Shown: positions 53,020-62,252 of the stretch, piece by piece
Position numbering within the stretch: the stretch's first letter is position 1
Layout: every line of letters begins with the position of its first letter
Assembly (NCBI GenBank): GCA_052148715.1
Contig: JBKQHQ010000072.1
Span: 1 to 64,000, forward strand
DNA length: 64,000 nucleotides
Reading direction: 5' to 3'
Source of the DNA: JBKQHQ01 sp052148715
GTDB taxonomy: Bacteria; Pseudomonadota; Alphaproteobacteria; Rhizobiales; Xanthobacteraceae
Made by a program: the position numbers and the translations under genes
The notes under the pieces: model-generated
Database searches by the model: none
What the model was told of the DNA's origin: nothing
Seen by the model: the letters and a program-made list of their open reading frames with translations, nothing else

Positions 53020-53368
53020 CGTCAAACCGAAACCAAATCGTAACCTTCCACGCCACCAAATGAAGCACAAGACATCGGCGCAGCCGAATCGCCGAGGATC
53101 CCGCTGATGAAGGCCGATGCGAGGCCAGCTTGCATTCGGTCGCCCAATTTGTGCCGCGGCAGAGCGTTAGTGTTATTCGTGGATGATGAGCGCACTGGTT
53201 TGATTATACCCCTCCGCAAACTCATAAGAGCTCTGGACCCGGCGATCAAGGCGCGCCAGCACCGAATTCCGGCCTTGACGCCTGTTCCGCGGCAACGCGA
53301 CTAGCCGTCGCTTCTTCGCATGGCATAGTCGGGCTAAATGATTCGTTTGTAAGGCGCTGGTCGAGGCA
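53020..53368. other. Intergenic region between DedA-family gene and parE
   Basis: These 349 bases hold no convincing gene. They must carry the promoters of both divergent genes. No clear operator, repeat or RNA was seen. Confidence 0.5.
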
Positions 53369-55432
53369 ATGGGAAAAACAGCCAAACCGAGCCCGAAGAG
53401 CCGGGATCTATTCGCTAGTGTGCCTGACCCGGCGCCGCGCCGGCGGGCTGGCCGCGAGGCGCCGCCCCCGCGTGCCGGCTCGGGCGCCGAGGCCAACTAT
53501 ACCGCCCGCCACATCGAAGTGCTGGAGGGGCTTGAGCCGGTGCGCCGCCGGCCCGGCATGTATATCGGCGGCACCGATGAAAAGGCGCTGCATCACCTCT
53601 TCGCCGAGGTGATCGATAATTCGATGGACGAGGCACTCGCCGGCCACGCGACCTTCATCGAGGTCGAGATGGAGGCCGACGGATTCGTTCGCGTGACCGA
53701 CAACGGCCGCGGCATTCCAGTCGATCCGCATCCCAAGTTTCCCAAGAAGTCGGCGCTCGAAGTGATAATGTGCACGCTGCATTCGGGCGGCAAATTCGAC
53801 TCGGAGGTTTATGAGACATCCGGCGGCCTCCATGGCGTCGGCGTCTCAGTCGTGAATGCGCTTTCTGAGCGGCTCGAGGTCGAGGTCGCGCGCGGGCAGG
53901 TCCTGTACCGTCAGGTTTTCGAACGCGGTGTCCCGAAGAGCAAGCTGGAGAATCTCGGCCGCGTCGCGAACCGGCGTGGGACCACGGTGCGGTTCAAACA
54001 GGACCCACAGATCTTCGGCGCCAAGGCCGCGTTCAAGCCGCAACGCTTGTTCAAGATGGCCCGCTCGAAGGCCTATCTGTACGGCGGCGTCGAGATCCGC
54101 TGGAAGTGCGCGAGCGAGCTCCTGCGCGGCATCGACGACGTGCCGGCGCAGGAGACCTTTCACTTTCCCGATGGCCTCAAGGACTTCCTCACCGCCGCAA
54201 TCCACAACGACACACTCGTCCACCCCGACATCTTCACCGGCAAAGCCGGCAAGACCGGTACGCACGGCGCGGTGGAGTGGGCGGTGGCATGGACCGCCGA
54301 CGCCGACGGCTTCATCTCCTCTTACTGCAACACGATTCCGACGCCGGACGGCGGCACCCACGAATCCGGGCTGCGTGGCGCCCTCATCAAGGGCTTGAAG
54401 GATCACGCCGAGCGGACCGGCCAGGAGAAGCGCGCCTCGTCCGTCACAAGCGAGGACATCATGACCGGCGCCGCCTGCATGCTGTCCGTGTTCATCCGCG
54501 AGCCTGAATTCCAGGGCCAGACCAAGGATCGTCTGGCAACCGCCGAGGCGCAGCGCATCGTTGAGCAAGGGATCCGCGACCCGTTCGACCATTGGCTCGC
54601 CGGAAATCCCGTGCAAGCCAACAAGCTGCTCGATTTCGTCATCGAGCGCGCAGATGAACGGGTCCGACGCCGTCAGGAAAAGGAGATTTCACGCAAGTCG
54701 GCCGTGCGCAAGCTGCGGCTGCCCGGCAAGCTCGCGGACTGCACCAATTCCGGCGCGCAAGGATCAGAAATCTTCATTGTCGAAGGCGACTCGGCCGGCG
54801 GTTCGGCGAAGCAGGCGCGCGATCGCGCCACCCAGGCGGTGTTGCCGTTGCGCGGCAAGATTCTCAATGTCGCGTCGGCGGGTCGGGACAAGCTCGCACA
54901 GAACCAGCAACTTGCAGATCTGACGCAGGCGCTCGGCTGCGGCGCCAGCGCGCATTACCGCGACGAGGACCTACGCTACGAGAAGGTGATCATCATGACG
55001 GACGCCGACGTCGACGGCGCCCATATCGCCTCGCTCCTGATCACCTTCTTCTACCGGCAAATGCCGCAGCTGATCGACAACGGTCACCTCTATCTCGCGG
55101 TGCCGCCGCTCTATCGGCTCTCGCATGGCGGCAAGAACTTCTATGCGCGCGACGATGGGCACAAGAATGAGATCCTGAAACGGGAGTTTCACGCCAACGC
55201 CAAGGTAGAGGTCGGACGCTTCAAAGGCCTCGGCGAGATGATGGCGAGCCAGCTCAAGGAGACGACGATGGATCCCCGCAAGCGCACCCTGCTGCGCGTC
55301 GTCCTCCTCACCGATGACCGCGAGGATACCGCCGACTCGGTCGAGCGCCTGATGGGCACCAAAGCCGAGGCCCGGTTCGCCTTCATCCAGGAGAAGGCGG
55401 AGTTCGCGAACGAGGAAATGTTGGACGTGTAA
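53369..55432 (+). CDS. parE: DNA topoisomerase IV subunit B
   Basis: The 687-residue ATPase subunit of topoisomerase IV decatenates daughter chromosomes with ParC. The GHKL site is AEVIDNSMDEALAGHA and VTDNGRGIPVDPHPKFPK, the last being typical for alphaproteobacterial ParE; GLHGVGVSVVNALS follows. The TOPRIM domain has EGDSAGGSAKQARDR near residue 470 and IMTDADVDGAHIASLL. The first 40 residues are a disordered basic extension. The stop is followed by a foldback element shared with the convergent Bug gene. Confidence 0.97.
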   Translation: MGKTAKPSPKSRDLFASVPDPAPRRRAGREAPPPRAGSGAEANYTARHIEVLEGLEPVRRRPGMYIGGTDEKALHHLFAEVIDNSMDEALAGHATFIEVEMEADGFVRVTDNGRGIPVDPHPKFPKKSALEVIMCTLHSGGKFDSEVYETSGGLHGVGVSVVNALSERLEVEVARGQVLYRQVFERGVPKSKLENLGRVANRRGTTVRFKQDPQIFGAKAAFKPQRLFKMARSKAYLYGGVEIRWKCASELLRGIDDVPAQETFHFPDGLKDFLTAAIHNDTLVHPDIFTGKAGKTGTHGAVEWAVAWTADADGFISSYCNTIPTPDGGTHESGLRGALIKGLKDHAERTGQEKRASSVTSEDIMTGAACMLSVFIREPEFQGQTKDRLATAEAQRIVEQGIRDPFDHWLAGNPVQANKLLDFVIERADERVRRRQEKEISRKSAVRKLRLPGKLADCTNSGAQGSEIFIVEGDSAGGSAKQARDRATQAVLPLRGKILNVASAGRDKLAQNQQLADLTQALGCGASAHYRDEDLRYEKVIIMTDADVDGAHIASLLITFFYRQMPQLIDNGHLYLAVPPLYRLSHGGKNFYARDDGHKNEILKREFHANAKVEVGRFKGLGEMMASQLKETTMDPRKRTLLRVVLLTDDREDTADSVERLMGTKAEARFAFIQEKAEFANEEMLDV

Positions 55433-55441
55433 GGAGCAGGA

Positions 55442-55512
55442 ATCAGAAACCAGATGTCAGTAATCAAGCATCGACTTTTCTGATCACTGATACCTGACCT
55501 GGGATACCTGAT
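55442..55512. terminator. Imperfect foldback between convergent parE and Bug gene
   Basis: The sequence ATCAGAAACCAGATGTCAG on the left pairs loosely with CTGACCTGGGATACCTGAT on the right (ATCAG...GTCAG against CTGAC...CTGAT). It sits exactly between two converging genes and could work as a bidirectional terminator. The wording is like the short CTGATACCTGA-type repeats found between genes in many bacteria. Confidence 0.5.
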
Positions 55513-55516
55513 ACGG

Positions 55517-56509
55517 CTACTCTTCGAAGTGTAGATGGGCCGCCTTTACGATATCGGAAATCTTCGCGATATCGTCGTCGATCATGCTTCGGAAATCATC
55601 CGAGGCATTACCGCCGGGATTGACCGCCATCGCCTTGAGCTTCTCTTGCACGCCGGGATCGTGGACGGCGGCGCGAACAGTGGCTTCGAGCTTCTTGGCA
55701 ATGGCCGGCGGAGCGCCGGCCGGCATGAATACCCCGCTCCATAGCTGGATATCGACCTCGGGAAGCCCGGCCTCGGTCATGCTGGGGACATCCGGTAGTT
55801 CCGCCGAGCGCGCGTTGCCGGTGACCGCCAGCGCGCGCACCTTCCCGCCCTTTACCATCGGAACCGTGGGCGGACCATCCGCAATGGCAAAGAGGGTCTG
55901 CTCGCCGAGCACGCTGAGCAACATCTCGTTGCTGCTCTTGTAGAAGATCGCCACGCCCGGCATTCCGGTCTTCAGCTTCAGCAGCTCCGATGTAATCGTG
56001 AAGGCCGGCGAGGTCGTGGCATAATTCGCCTTGTCGGGATGTGCCTTCGCCCGCTCAACGAGCTCCTTGACCGATTTGATCGAGCTGTCGGCGGAGACGC
56101 AAAGGATGAGCGGGAAATTCGCGATCATCGACAGCGGAATGAAGCTGCGCGTCGGGTGGTAGGACAGGTTCGGATAGATCGCCGAGGCGATCGAGGCCAT
56201 GCCGCTGGCGCCGACCATGAGGGCGTAGCCATCGGCCGGCTGCCCCGCAACATACTCGGCGGCAATGCGGCCGCCGGCACCGGGCTTGTTCTCGATGATC
56301 ACGGATTGACCGAGAATGTCGGACATTTTTTGCCCGACCAACCGGGCAAATATGTCGTTGCCGCCGCCCGCAGCAAATCCCACGGTCATCCTGATCGGCT
56401 TGTTGGGAAATCCCACATCCTGTGCGTGCGCATGGATGACGGCGCACCCGAGCACCAGCAGCACCAGGGCCGAACGAGCGAGCGCGCACGCAAACCGCAG
56501 CGTGATCAT
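55517..56509 (-). CDS. Bug-family (TctC-like) periplasmic substrate-binding protein
   Basis: The 330-residue receptor has a signal peptide (ALARSALVLLVLGCAVIHAHA) and typical blocks: KPIRMTVGFAAGGGNDIFAR, VIIENKPGAGGRIAAEYVAG, ANYATTSPAFTITSELLK, and LPDVPSMTEAGLPEVDI. This copy lacks the usual YRG motif (FYKSSNEMLLSVLGEQTLF instead), a divergent ligand loop. GGGAGGACC lies before the ATG at 56509; the frame open to 56569 is not needed. No tctAB is nearby. Confidence 0.92.
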   Translation of the reverse strand: MITLRFACALARSALVLLVLGCAVIHAHAQDVGFPNKPIRMTVGFAAGGGNDIFARLVGQKMSDILGQSVIIENKPGAGGRIAAEYVAGQPADGYALMVGASGMASIASAIYPNLSYHPTRSFIPLSMIANFPLILCVSADSSIKSVKELVERAKAHPDKANYATTSPAFTITSELLKLKTGMPGVAIFYKSSNEMLLSVLGEQTLFAIADGPPTVPMVKGGKVRALAVTGNARSAELPDVPSMTEAGLPEVDIQLWSGVFMPAGAPPAIAKKLEATVRAAVHDPGVQEKLKAMAVNPGGNASDDFRSMIDDDIAKISDIVKAAHLHFEE

Positions 56510-56992
56510 CGAGGTCCTCCCTTCATTGGCCCTACGCCGGCGAGCTCGACGCACTGGCGTGTGGAGCATAGCGGCCGCGCGGCTCGATCGAAAGGAGGCT
56601 GTCGTGACCGTTGCTCATGGCGCGGCTCGGTACCCGCTTGCCCAAGCTCGAACGATTGAATGCGTCGCTTGCCCTGACGCTGCGTGGCTCTCTGGCCGGC
56701 CGGTTCGTCACGATCGACCAAGGCTTGAGCCGCCTGGGGGTAGGTGACTGAGGAATAATTAAGAATAACCCCCGAAACACGTTGTGGATTTGTGACGCTT
56801 ATATGAAAAGGGCAAGTATTTGTTCGACTTGTTGCGCCTGCGAAGGATTGACTTTCGCCCCGTCGTGCCTATGTTCCCGGCATTCGGTTCGACGATCAGA
56901 TTCGATGATCGAGATCAACCGTTCACCCCGCGCAACGAGAAGTCGTGGGTTTGCGTCCGGCGCGGTAAAGCCCGGACTCTATTCGAGGTTTC
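56510..56992. promoter_or_regulatory. Long divergent intergenic region between Bug gene and RNA helicase gene
   Basis: The 483 bases hold no convincing gene. The middle, about 56750-56825, is AT-richer (GAATAATTAAGAATAACCC, then TTGTGACGCTTATATG) and is a likely promoter area. About 170 bases then remain ahead of the helicase ATG, which would be a long 5' leader, as is usual for cold-inducible helicases; this last point is an inference. Confidence 0.4.
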
Positions 56993-58375
56993 ATGCCATT
57001 TTCGCAACTCGGCTTATCCGATAAGGTTCTCGGCGCCATCGCGGCGGCCGGCTACACTACCCCCACTCCGATCCAAGATCAGGCGATCCCCCACGTTCTC
57101 GCGCGCCGCGATGTGCTCGGCATTGCGCAGACGGGAACCGGCAAAACGGCGGCCTTCGTGCTGCCGATGCTGACCATGTTGGAGCTCGGCCGCGCGCGCG
57201 CGCGCATGCCGCGTACGCTGATCCTCGAGCCGACCCGGGAGCTCGCGGCGCAGGTCGAGGATCACTTCGACAAATACGGCGTCAATCACCGGCTGAACGT
57301 GGCGCTGTTGATCGGCGGCCTCTCGTTCGATGATCAAGACAGCAAGCTGATGCGCGGCGTCGACGTACTGATCGCCACGCCCGGCCGCCTGCTCGACCAT
57401 TTCGAGCGCGGGCGGCTCTTGTTGAGCGGCGTAGAGCTCTTGGTGATCGATGAAGCCGACCGCATGCTGGATATGGGCTTCATTCCCGACATCGAGAGAA
57501 TCGCCAAGCTGGTGCCGTTCACCCGCCAGACGCTATTTTTTACCGCGACCATGCCGCCGGAAATTCAACGGATCGTCGACACGTTCCTGCACAATCCGGT
57601 CCGGGTCGAGGTATCAAAGCCTGCAACGACCGCCGTCACCGTCTCGCAATTATTGGTCCGGACGGGCCGCGAGCCACACGAAAAGCGCGAGACGCTTCGG
57701 CACTTGATCCGCACGACAGCGGGGCTGAAGAACGCCATCATCTTCTGCAACCGCAAGCGCGAGGTAGCGCTGCTGCACCGCTCCCTGGTGCGCCATGGCT
57801 TTCAGGCGGTTGCCCTGCACGGAGACCTTGACCAGCCGGCGCGCATGGCGGCGCTCGACCAGTTCCGCCGTGGCGAGGCTCAGTTGCTGATAGCCTCGGA
57901 CGTCGCAGCCCGCGGCTTGGATATTCCGGACGTGAGCCATGTGTTCAATTTCGACGTGCCGCATCACCCCGACGATTATGTCCACCGGGTTGGCCGCACC
58001 GGACGAGCCGGAAAAAGCGGTGTTGCCATCAGCATCGTCGCTCCTGCCGACCAGAAAGCGGTGGTGGCGATCGAAAAGCTGACCGGCCAAAACATTCCCT
58101 GGGCAGGAGCGGGAGCCGCGGGCGAAGCCGTTCAAGAACAACCGACGCAGGCGACGCGGCGACGCAGCGAGCCCACACGACGACATCGCGAAAGGCCGAG
58201 GCAGCAGACCCCCACCCCGAGGCAACAGAGCCCTGCTCCGAGACAACCGGTCCCCACCCCCGTTGCTCGGACCGACGAGAGCCGGTCGCGGCCAGCGCCC
58301 CACCGGCGGCCGCCCGAAGAACCCGCATCCCACCTTCCGGCATTCCTGCTGCGCCCGGTCAGAGTCAAGGCATAG
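56993..58375 (+). CDS. DEAD-box ATP-dependent RNA helicase, RhlE-like
   Basis: The 460-residue helicase has all motifs: Q motif YTTPTPIQDQAI, I AQTGTGKTAAF, Ia PTRELAAQ, Ib TPGRLLD, II DEADRML, III written TAT (FFTATMPPE) instead of the common SAT, V DVAARGLDIPDV and VI HRVGRTGRAG. The last 90 residues are a low-complexity basic tail rich in Pro, Gln and Arg with a short repeat (RQQTPTP, RQQSPAP, RQPVPTP), likely for RNA binding. The helicase helps ribosome assembly or mRNA decay. CGAGG precedes the ATG. Confidence 0.94.
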   Translation: MPFSQLGLSDKVLGAIAAAGYTTPTPIQDQAIPHVLARRDVLGIAQTGTGKTAAFVLPMLTMLELGRARARMPRTLILEPTRELAAQVEDHFDKYGVNHRLNVALLIGGLSFDDQDSKLMRGVDVLIATPGRLLDHFERGRLLLSGVELLVIDEADRMLDMGFIPDIERIAKLVPFTRQTLFFTATMPPEIQRIVDTFLHNPVRVEVSKPATTAVTVSQLLVRTGREPHEKRETLRHLIRTTAGLKNAIIFCNRKREVALLHRSLVRHGFQAVALHGDLDQPARMAALDQFRRGEAQLLIASDVAARGLDIPDVSHVFNFDVPHHPDDYVHRVGRTGRAGKSGVAISIVAPADQKAVVAIEKLTGQNIPWAGAGAAGEAVQEQPTQATRRRSEPTRRHRERPRQQTPTPRQQSPAPRQPVPTPVARTDESRSRPAPHRRPPEEPASHLPAFLLRPVRVKA

Positions 58376-58406
58376 GGACGATATCCGGCGCCTTCTTTAT
58401 AGCGAT

Positions 58407-58778
58407 TTACGCTGGTCGCCGTTTGCTGCGTGACGGCTTTGCGGGCGCACCGGCCCGGTGAGCGGCTGCTACGGCCTCGCGCGCCCACCGAGCAAGCTCA
58501 TCGGCATCGTCATAAAGCTGATCCGGCATCCGCCAATAGGACATGATCGAGCGCGTGCCCTCCTTGGTCGCGTAAGTGAAGGGGGTCGAGCCGTGCTGCT
58601 GGAATGAGCCGACGGTGTGATCATCCACCTTCAAATAGATTGCGCCGGCAGACGACAACGCGAACATCACGTCCTCGGCGTAAATGCCTAATCCGCCGAA
58701 CATGCGTCGAATAGTGACCGGGCCGAAGACGGCGAACAGCTCGCAGAAATAGTCGGAGTCGTGGTCCTTGCGGCTCAC
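58407..58778 (-). CDS. TfoX/Sxy N-terminal domain protein
   Basis: The 123-residue protein has the TfoX N-terminal fold: FCELFAVFGPVTIRRMFGGLG, then GIYAEDVMFALSSAGAIYLKVDD and SYWRMPDQLYDDADELARWA, with a basic tail (PSRSKRRPA). In Haemophilus Sxy controls competence, but stand-alone N-terminal domains like this one have unclear roles. The start is a GTG at 58778, directly after the sufA stop (stop codon at 58782-58780), so it is coupled to the suf operon as its last gene. Confidence 0.85.
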   Translation of the reverse strand: MSRKDHDSDYFCELFAVFGPVTIRRMFGGLGIYAEDVMFALSSAGAIYLKVDDHTVGSFQQHGSTPFTYATKEGTRSIMSYWRMPDQLYDDADELARWAREAVAAAHRAGAPAKPSRSKRRPA

Positions 58779-58779
58779 A

Positions 58780-59163
58780 TCAGCGCGGATCGGCGGCGAT
58801 CCCCTCCGCCGCCGGCGTGAGCGCCACCGATTCGCCGCAGCCACAAGCCGATGTCTGGTTTGGATTGTTGAACACGAACTGCGCTGACAGCTTGTCGGTT
58901 TTGTAGTCCATCTCGGTGCCGAGGAGAAACAGTACTGCCGTGGGATCGATCATGATCCGCACGCCCTTGTCCTCGATGACCTCGTCCAACGGGTTGGTCT
59001 GCTCTGCGTATTCCATCGTGTAGGCCATTCCGGCGCAACCGCCGTTGCGCACGCCGACACGCACGCCGGCGATCGGCCGCTCTGCTTTCGCCATGATGTC
59101 CTTGATGCGCGTGGCAGCCGCTTCCGTCAGCCGCATCACCTGGGGTCTTTGGCGCACGCTCAT
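58780..59163 (-). CDS. sufA: Iron-sulfur assembly A-type carrier protein
   Basis: The 127-residue carrier has the A-type pattern with three conserved cysteines, Cys43 (RNGGCAGMAY), Cys107 and Cys109 (SACGCGES), and delivers clusters to apo-proteins. AGGAGAGGATTG precedes the ATG. It comes 96 bases after sufT on the same strand and is the sixth suf gene in order. An ErpA or IscA assignment is possible by sequence, but the context favours SufA. Confidence 0.93.
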   Translation of the reverse strand: MSVRQRPQVMRLTEAAATRIKDIMAKAERPIAGVRVGVRNGGCAGMAYTMEYAEQTNPLDEVIEDKGVRIMIDPTAVLFLLGTEMDYKTDKLSAQFVFNNPNQTSACGCGESVALTPAAEGIAADPR

Positions 59164-59259
59164 GTCAATCCTCTCCTTTCGATCGGCTGCAAGGACCGAC
59201 CTTCAGGGCTAACGGGCTCACGCCCGCGACGCGCATAATCACCACGCACCACACAATGG

Positions 59260-59670
59260 TCACCACATATTGAGGACGAGTCGCGCCTCGTCCGACATTC
59301 GGCTCGGATCCCACGGCGGATCCCACACGATCTTAACGGTGGCCTCGCGCACGCCGGGCACGCTCGCCACCGCATTCTCGACCATGCCGGGAAGCTCGGC
59401 CGCCGACGGGCAGTTCGGGGTGGTCAAGGTCATATCGATATTGACCGCCCGATCATCCTCGACGGCCACCTTGTAGATGAGGCCGAGCTCATAGATATCG
59501 GCAGGAATCTCCGGATCGTATACCGTCTTGAGCGCGGCGACGATCTCGTCGGTCAGCCGCGCGATCTCCTCTTGCGGCAGCGCCGAAGCCTGCGCGCTGG
59601 CAGAGTCTGTGGCGGCGTCCTGTTGAGCAGAGGCAATCGCCGGCTCGCGTTCGCTTGTTTGTTCGGTCAT
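59260..59670 (-). CDS. sufT: SUF system assembly protein, MIP18/DUF59 family (SufT-like)
   Basis: The 136-residue protein has an acidic/alanine-rich 30-residue N-terminal region and then a MIP18 (DUF59) domain: IVAALKTVYDPEIPADIYELG, INIDMTLTTPNCPSAAELPG, and VKIVWDPPWDPSRMSDEAR, with the conserved Cys in TTPNCPSA. Members help Fe-S maturation in suf operons. The start overlaps the sufS stop (ATGA) so translation is coupled. Confidence 0.92.
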   Translation of the reverse strand: MTEQTSEREPAIASAQQDAATDSASAQASALPQEEIARLTDEIVAALKTVYDPEIPADIYELGLIYKVAVEDDRAVNIDMTLTTPNCPSAAELPGMVENAVASVPGVREATVKIVWDPPWDPSRMSDEARLVLNMW

Positions 59671-60908
59671 GCGAAGAAACCCTGAGCCTTGATCAGTGCC
59701 TGCGCCAGCACCTCCACCTCATCAGCGGTGTTATAAAGCGCAAAGGAGGCGCGACAGGTCGCGGTCACGCCATAACGTGCCAGCAACGGCATTGCGCAAT
59801 GCGTGCCCGCGCGCACCGCGACACCGGCACGATCGATGATGGTCGCCACGTCGTGCGGATGCGCGCCCTTCATGTCGAAGGAGATGATCGCGCCCTTATT
59901 CTTGGCTTGGCCGAAGATCCGCAGCGAATTGATTTCGCGCAGGCGCTCGTGTGCATATTTGACGAGGCCGGCTTCGTGCGTCCGAATCCGATCCTTCCCG
60001 ACCGAGTTGATGAATTCAATCGCGGCGCCGAGCCCGATCGCCTGCACGATCGGCGGTGTGCCGGCCTCGAACCGGTGCGGCGGCTCCCCGTAGGTGATGC
60101 GGTCCTCGTAAACCTCGCGAATCATCTCGCCCCCGCCGTTGAACGGCGGCATCGCTTCGAGATGCTGATATTTGCCGTGCAGGACGCCGATGCCGGTCGG
60201 GCCGTAGAGCTTGTGGCCGGTGCAGACGTAAAAGTCGCAGCCGATATCTTGGACGTCGATCTCGAGATGCACCGCCGCTTGGCTGCCGTCTACCAGCACC
60301 GGGATCCCGCGCGCATGCGCGAGCGCCACCACCTCCTTGACCGGCACGATGGTCCCGAGCGCGTTGGACATATGCGTGATCGCGACCATCTTGGTGCGAT
60401 CGGTGAGGAGTTGCGCGAATTCATCGAGCAGGAAATTGCCGTCGTCGTCGATCGGCGCCCATTTGATGACGGCGCCCTGCCGCTCGCGCAGGAAGTGCCA
60501 CGGCACGATGTTCGAATGGTGCTCCATGATCGAGAGCACGATTTCGTCGCCGGCCTTGATGCGCTCGCGCCCGAACGTGTAGGCCACGAGATTGATTGCC
60601 TCGGTCGCATTGCGGGTGAAGACGATCTCCTCAGAACGGGCTGCGTTGAGGAATCCGCGCACGCTTTCGCGCGCGCCCTCGTAGGCTTCGGTCGCGGCAT
60701 TGGCGAGATAGTGCAGCCCGCGATGCACGTTGGCATATTCCGTCGTGTAGGCCTGTTGGATGCGGTCCAGCACCACCTGCGGTTTCTGCGCCGAGGCGGC
60801 GTTGTCGAGATAGACGAGCGGCTTGCCATAGACCTGCATCGCCAGCGCCGGAAAATCCGCGCGCATGCGCTCCACGTCATAGCCGCCGTTCATTACCGCC
60901 TTGTGCAT
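59667..60908 (-). CDS. sufS: Cysteine desulfurase, SUF type
   Basis: The 413-residue PLP enzyme takes sulfur from cysteine for Fe-S clusters. Motifs are MEHHSNIVPWHFL, VDGSQAAVHLEIDVQDIG, the PLP lysine in VCTGHKLYGPTGIG, and the active-site cysteine in TATCRASFALYN; AGTHCAMPLL is a SufS hallmark. The start at 60908 is the first after sufD (5 bases after its stop); the long frame continuing to 61112 is antisense-like extension within sufD. ATG at 60893 is a possible alternative. No sufE is seen in the window. Confidence 0.95.
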   Translation of the reverse strand: MHKAVMNGGYDVERMRADFPALAMQVYGKPLVYLDNAASAQKPQVVLDRIQQAYTTEYANVHRGLHYLANAATEAYEGARESVRGFLNAARSEEIVFTRNATEAINLVAYTFGRERIKAGDEIVLSIMEHHSNIVPWHFLRERQGAVIKWAPIDDDGNFLLDEFAQLLTDRTKMVAITHMSNALGTIVPVKEVVALAHARGIPVLVDGSQAAVHLEIDVQDIGCDFYVCTGHKLYGPTGIGVLHGKYQHLEAMPPFNGGGEMIREVYEDRITYGEPPHRFEAGTPPIVQAIGLGAAIEFINSVGKDRIRTHEAGLVKYAHERLREINSLRIFGQAKNKGAIISFDMKGAHPHDVATIIDRAGVAVRAGTHCAMPLLARYGVTATCRASFALYNTADEVEVLAQALIKAQGFFA

Positions 60909-60913
60909 CGCTC

Positions 60914-62245
60914 TCACTTTCGCGCCGCCAGCCAGGCGACGGCCGCATCCATCAGCGCGTCGCGCAGCCCCTCGGGCTCGACGGCGTCGATCGCTTCGCC
61001 GACAAACGCCTGCACCAACAACGCTTCCGCCTCCTTGGCGGGGATGCCACGCGCCTTCAGATAAAACAGCAGATCCTGGTCCAGCGCGCCGGCGGTCGCC
61101 CCGTGGCCGCATTGCACGTCGTCGGCAAAGATCTCGAGCTCCGGTTTGTTGTCGGCTTCCGCGTCCTCCGACAGCAGCAACGCCCGCGTCATCATCTTGG
61201 CGTCAGTCTTCTGCGCGTTCGGCCGCACGATGATCCGGCCCTGGAACACGGCTCGGCTCGCATCGTCGAGCACCGACTTGAACACTTCCCGACTCTGGCC
61301 GAAGCCTTCCACATGATCCACGACGAGCGTCGTGTCGACATGCTGGCGGCCGCGCAGGAGGCTCGCGCCGCGAATATTGGCCCGCGTCTCCTCCCCCGCG
61401 AACCGCAGATACAGCTGGTTGCGGACCACCGCGCCGCCGGTGTTGAAGATAAAGTCGTCAAACTCGGCGCCGGCCCCGATCACCGCCATCAAGCTCGATA
61501 CATGCAGCGACCGCGCGCCCTCGAGCGTGAGCTTGATGTGGCCGACGCGCGCGTCCGCGCCGACCACGAGCTCGAGCGCGGTATTGACCTGATAGTCGCG
61601 CCCGTCGGGCCCTTCATGGCTTTCCACGAGAGTGAGCCGCGCGCCCCGTTCGCCGATCACGAGGGAGCGGCTGAACATCGCGGCCGCCTGGTCTCCCGTA
61701 TTGGCGAAGACCAGCTGCAGCGGCCGCGTGATGGCCGCGTCCTCGGCCACGCGAATGACCGCGCCGTCCCCCATAAACGCGGTGTTGAGCGCAATCGCGA
61801 TGTCGTCCTGCGGCGCGAGCTTGCCGAGATGCTCCATCACCAGCGGATCGGCTACGGCCAGCGCCTCGCTCAGCGAGCGGATCGTCAGGCCCGGCTCGAG
61901 GCCGGCGAGATCCGAAAGCTCCGGCACGAACACGCCGTCGACAAAAACCAACCGACGGCAATCCAAGGCGGCGAGCAGGGCGCCCGCTGATCGGGCCCGG
62001 ATCTTCGCCGCCGCATCAGGCAAGCCAGTCAACGGCTTCGCATCGCGCATCAGCGCGCGCAGATCCGTGTATTTCCATTCCTCGACGCGCCGGTGCGGAA
62101 GCCCCTGCGCATCGAAGCGCCGGAACGCCGCCTCGCGCATGGCCGCAACCTGGCCCGCACCCGGTAGCCTGTCCTTGGCCGACGCAAAAGCCTGCGCAAG
62201 CGCGAGCTCGGCGTTGGTCTTCATCTGGCGCACTTCGGCGTTCAT
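60914..62245 (-). CDS. sufD: Fe-S cluster assembly scaffold subunit SufD
   Basis: The 443-residue protein pairs with SufB in the SufBC2D scaffold. It has LPHRRVEEWKYTDLRALMRD at the N-terminus and the beta-helix core with GRQHVDTTLVVDHVEGFGQS, AVFQGRIIVRPNAQKTDAKM and the C-terminal VQCGHGATAGALDQDLLFYL with the conserved His and Cys. The start at 62245 lies 7 bases after sufC ends; the frame beyond it is not SufD. Confidence 0.95.
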   Translation of the reverse strand: MNAEVRQMKTNAELALAQAFASAKDRLPGAGQVAAMREAAFRRFDAQGLPHRRVEEWKYTDLRALMRDAKPLTGLPDAAAKIRARSAGALLAALDCRRLVFVDGVFVPELSDLAGLEPGLTIRSLSEALAVADPLVMEHLGKLAPQDDIAIALNTAFMGDGAVIRVAEDAAITRPLQLVFANTGDQAAAMFSRSLVIGERGARLTLVESHEGPDGRDYQVNTALELVVGADARVGHIKLTLEGARSLHVSSLMAVIGAGAEFDDFIFNTGGAVVRNQLYLRFAGEETRANIRGASLLRGRQHVDTTLVVDHVEGFGQSREVFKSVLDDASRAVFQGRIIVRPNAQKTDAKMMTRALLLSEDAEADNKPELEIFADDVQCGHGATAGALDQDLLFYLKARGIPAKEAEALLVQAFVGEAIDAVEPEGLRDALMDAAVAWLAARK

Positions 62246-62252
62246 GGGAGCC

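Noticed and set aside
52207..53043. 278-codon frame over the argC-DedA gap
   Set aside because: Mostly antisense to the DedA gene and low-complexity charged sequence in the gap.
57000..58000. Possible frameshift in the helicase gene
   Set aside because: All motifs occur in order in one frame.
59655..61064. 469-codon rightward frame opposite sufS
   Set aside because: Complementary-strand shadow of sufS.
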